This document shows, one piece after another, positions 4,512 through 5,250 of a DNA stretch of 5,250 nt. The DNA lies in assembly GCA_000999395.1 (NCBI GenBank), contig LCOM01000051.1, forward strand, positions 1 through 5,250, given 5' to 3'. A program made the translations under genes and the position numbers. This DNA comes from Parcubacteria group bacterium GW2011_GWA2_47_7. GTDB taxonomy: Bacteria; Patescibacteriota; Minisyncoccia; Phycocordibacterales; UBA6899. Position 1 is the stretch's first letter; the number at the start of each line of letters is the position of its first letter. The notes beneath the pieces were generated by a model that saw only the letters and a list, made by a program, of their open reading frames with translations, did not search any database and was not told where the DNA came from.

Positions 4512-5250
4512 ATGAAGGAAAATAAAGCCATAGAGGCGCGAATTTGCGGTGGCAAACTCCGTGTTTTGTTTGTTTCAGTACCTGGCAGCAAATTTTGGAC
4601 CGTTCAAGCAACTATCGGCGTAGGATCTGCGAACGAATTTCCTCAGGAAGCCGGGATTGCACACCTCCTCGAGCACATGGCATACCTCGGGAGTAAAAAA
4701 CGGATTGGCAAAGAAGTGATGATTCGCGATCTTGACGCACTAGGCGCGGTCTGGAACGGCGAAACCTCGTATTATCGGACCGAATACTACGGAATGGTTC
4801 TTCCAGGTTCGGGGATGGAAGCTGACTTGATGGATTTGATGGCTGATTTGACGACTCATGCAACGATTCCTGACGCATTAGTTTCAAATCAGCGGAATAT
4901 CATTTTCCGTGAGATTAATAACCGACTTACCGATGCATCAGTGCGAGCTGATATTTTTGCCCAGCGAGCCATGTACGACAACTCCGCAATAGCTCGTCCG
5001 GTGATTGGAACTCGCGAGACGCTGTTGTCATTCGATGGGACGGCGATTCAGGCGTTTCAAGCGAAACATTACACTACGGGGAATATGATACTCGCTGTCG
5101 CAGGGCCATTCCGAGCGATTCAGTCAGAGATCGACGAACTATCGGACTTGCTTGCCGCGCGATTCGCTTACGTTCGGACCGGCGAGCGTTCAAGATATCA
5201 ACCTACCGGCGAAGTGGTGGACGGCCCGCGAATTCACACGCAGTTTGACG
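4512..5250 (+). CDS. M16 family zinc metallopeptidase, N-terminal part (runs off the window)
   Basis: The first 246 residues are present and the frame is still open at the window edge. M16 proteases (pitrilysin, mitochondrial processing peptidase and bacterial YmxG/PqqL-type enzymes) cleave peptides in a two-lobed chamber. The inverted zinc motif HLLEH is at residues 51-55 (His51, catalytic Glu54, His55), in the typical setting GIAHLLEHMAYLGSKKR. The third zinc ligand is most likely Glu134 in IIFREINNRLTD, 79 residues after His55, about two more than in pitrilysin. The family's TSxxxTxYYxxVLP stretch is seen as ETSYYRTEYYGMVLP (84-98). Residues 186-199 (HYTTGNMILAVAGP) match the usual end of the catalytic domain. 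No signal peptide is present, so the enzyme is probably cytoplasmic. ATG 4512 has AAAGGA five bases upstream. All catalytic residues are intact; whether the inactive second domain follows cannot be seen. Confidence 0.93.
   Translation, partial: MKENKAIEARICGGKLRVLFVSVPGSKFWTVQATIGVGSANEFPQEAGIAHLLEHMAYLGSKKRIGKEVMIRDLDALGAVWNGETSYYRTEYYGMVLPGSGMEADLMDLMADLTTHATIPDALVSNQRNIIFREINNRLTDASVRADIFAQRAMYDNSAIARPVIGTRETLLSFDGTAIQAFQAKHYTTGNMILAVAGPFRAIQSEIDELSDLLAARFAYVRTGERSRYQPTGEVVDGPRIHTQFD

Overview
The window is a moderate-GC bacterial chromosome segment with every supported gene on the + strand. Genes are compact and gaps short. TAA, TGA and TAG all serve as stops, so the standard bacterial code fits and a UGA-recoded lineage is not indicated. 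The style suggests a small-genome uncultured bacterium, possibly of the Candidate Phyla Radiation: an HMA plus DsbD-like membrane protein beside a tiny anchored cupredoxin, a bacitracin-resistance type UppP, mixed start codons and an apparently leaderless gene. That placement is an inference from gene style and memory of similar proteins; there is no marker gene for taxonomy.

Layout. (1) 32-1499: a two-gene metal-handling unit, an HMA-domain/DsbD_2-like integral membrane protein followed 37 nt later by a membrane-anchored cupredoxin-like protein. (2) 1500-1608: a dense regulatory gap with two near-identical palindromes 33 bp apart, a perfect TTGACA -35 box in the loop of the first, and a small hairpin over the ribosome binding site. 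(3) 1609-3114: a 501-residue protein I cannot assign to a family, closed by a strong intrinsic terminator at 3126-3167. (4) 3210-3983: uppP (undecaprenyl-diphosphatase), with an extended -10 placed so that transcription should start on the A of the ATG. (5) 4027-4293: a small Cys-rich hypothetical ORF with a perfect Shine-Dalgarno and a terminator overlapping its 3' end. (6) 4294-4511: a regulatory gap with 9-bp direct repeats, two promoter-like elements and a terminator between them. (7) 4512-5250: the N-terminal part of an M16 zinc peptidase, running off the window.

The clearest functional coupling is in the metal unit: a soluble metal-binding HMA domain, a membrane domain with paired intramembrane cysteines, and an extracytoplasmic Cys/Met-rich cupredoxin-like domain could form a relay for copper or another soft metal across the membrane. 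UppP supplies lipid carrier for envelope synthesis. The unknown 501-aa gene looks like an independently controlled cistron inserted between these units, and it is the best candidate for something undescribed.
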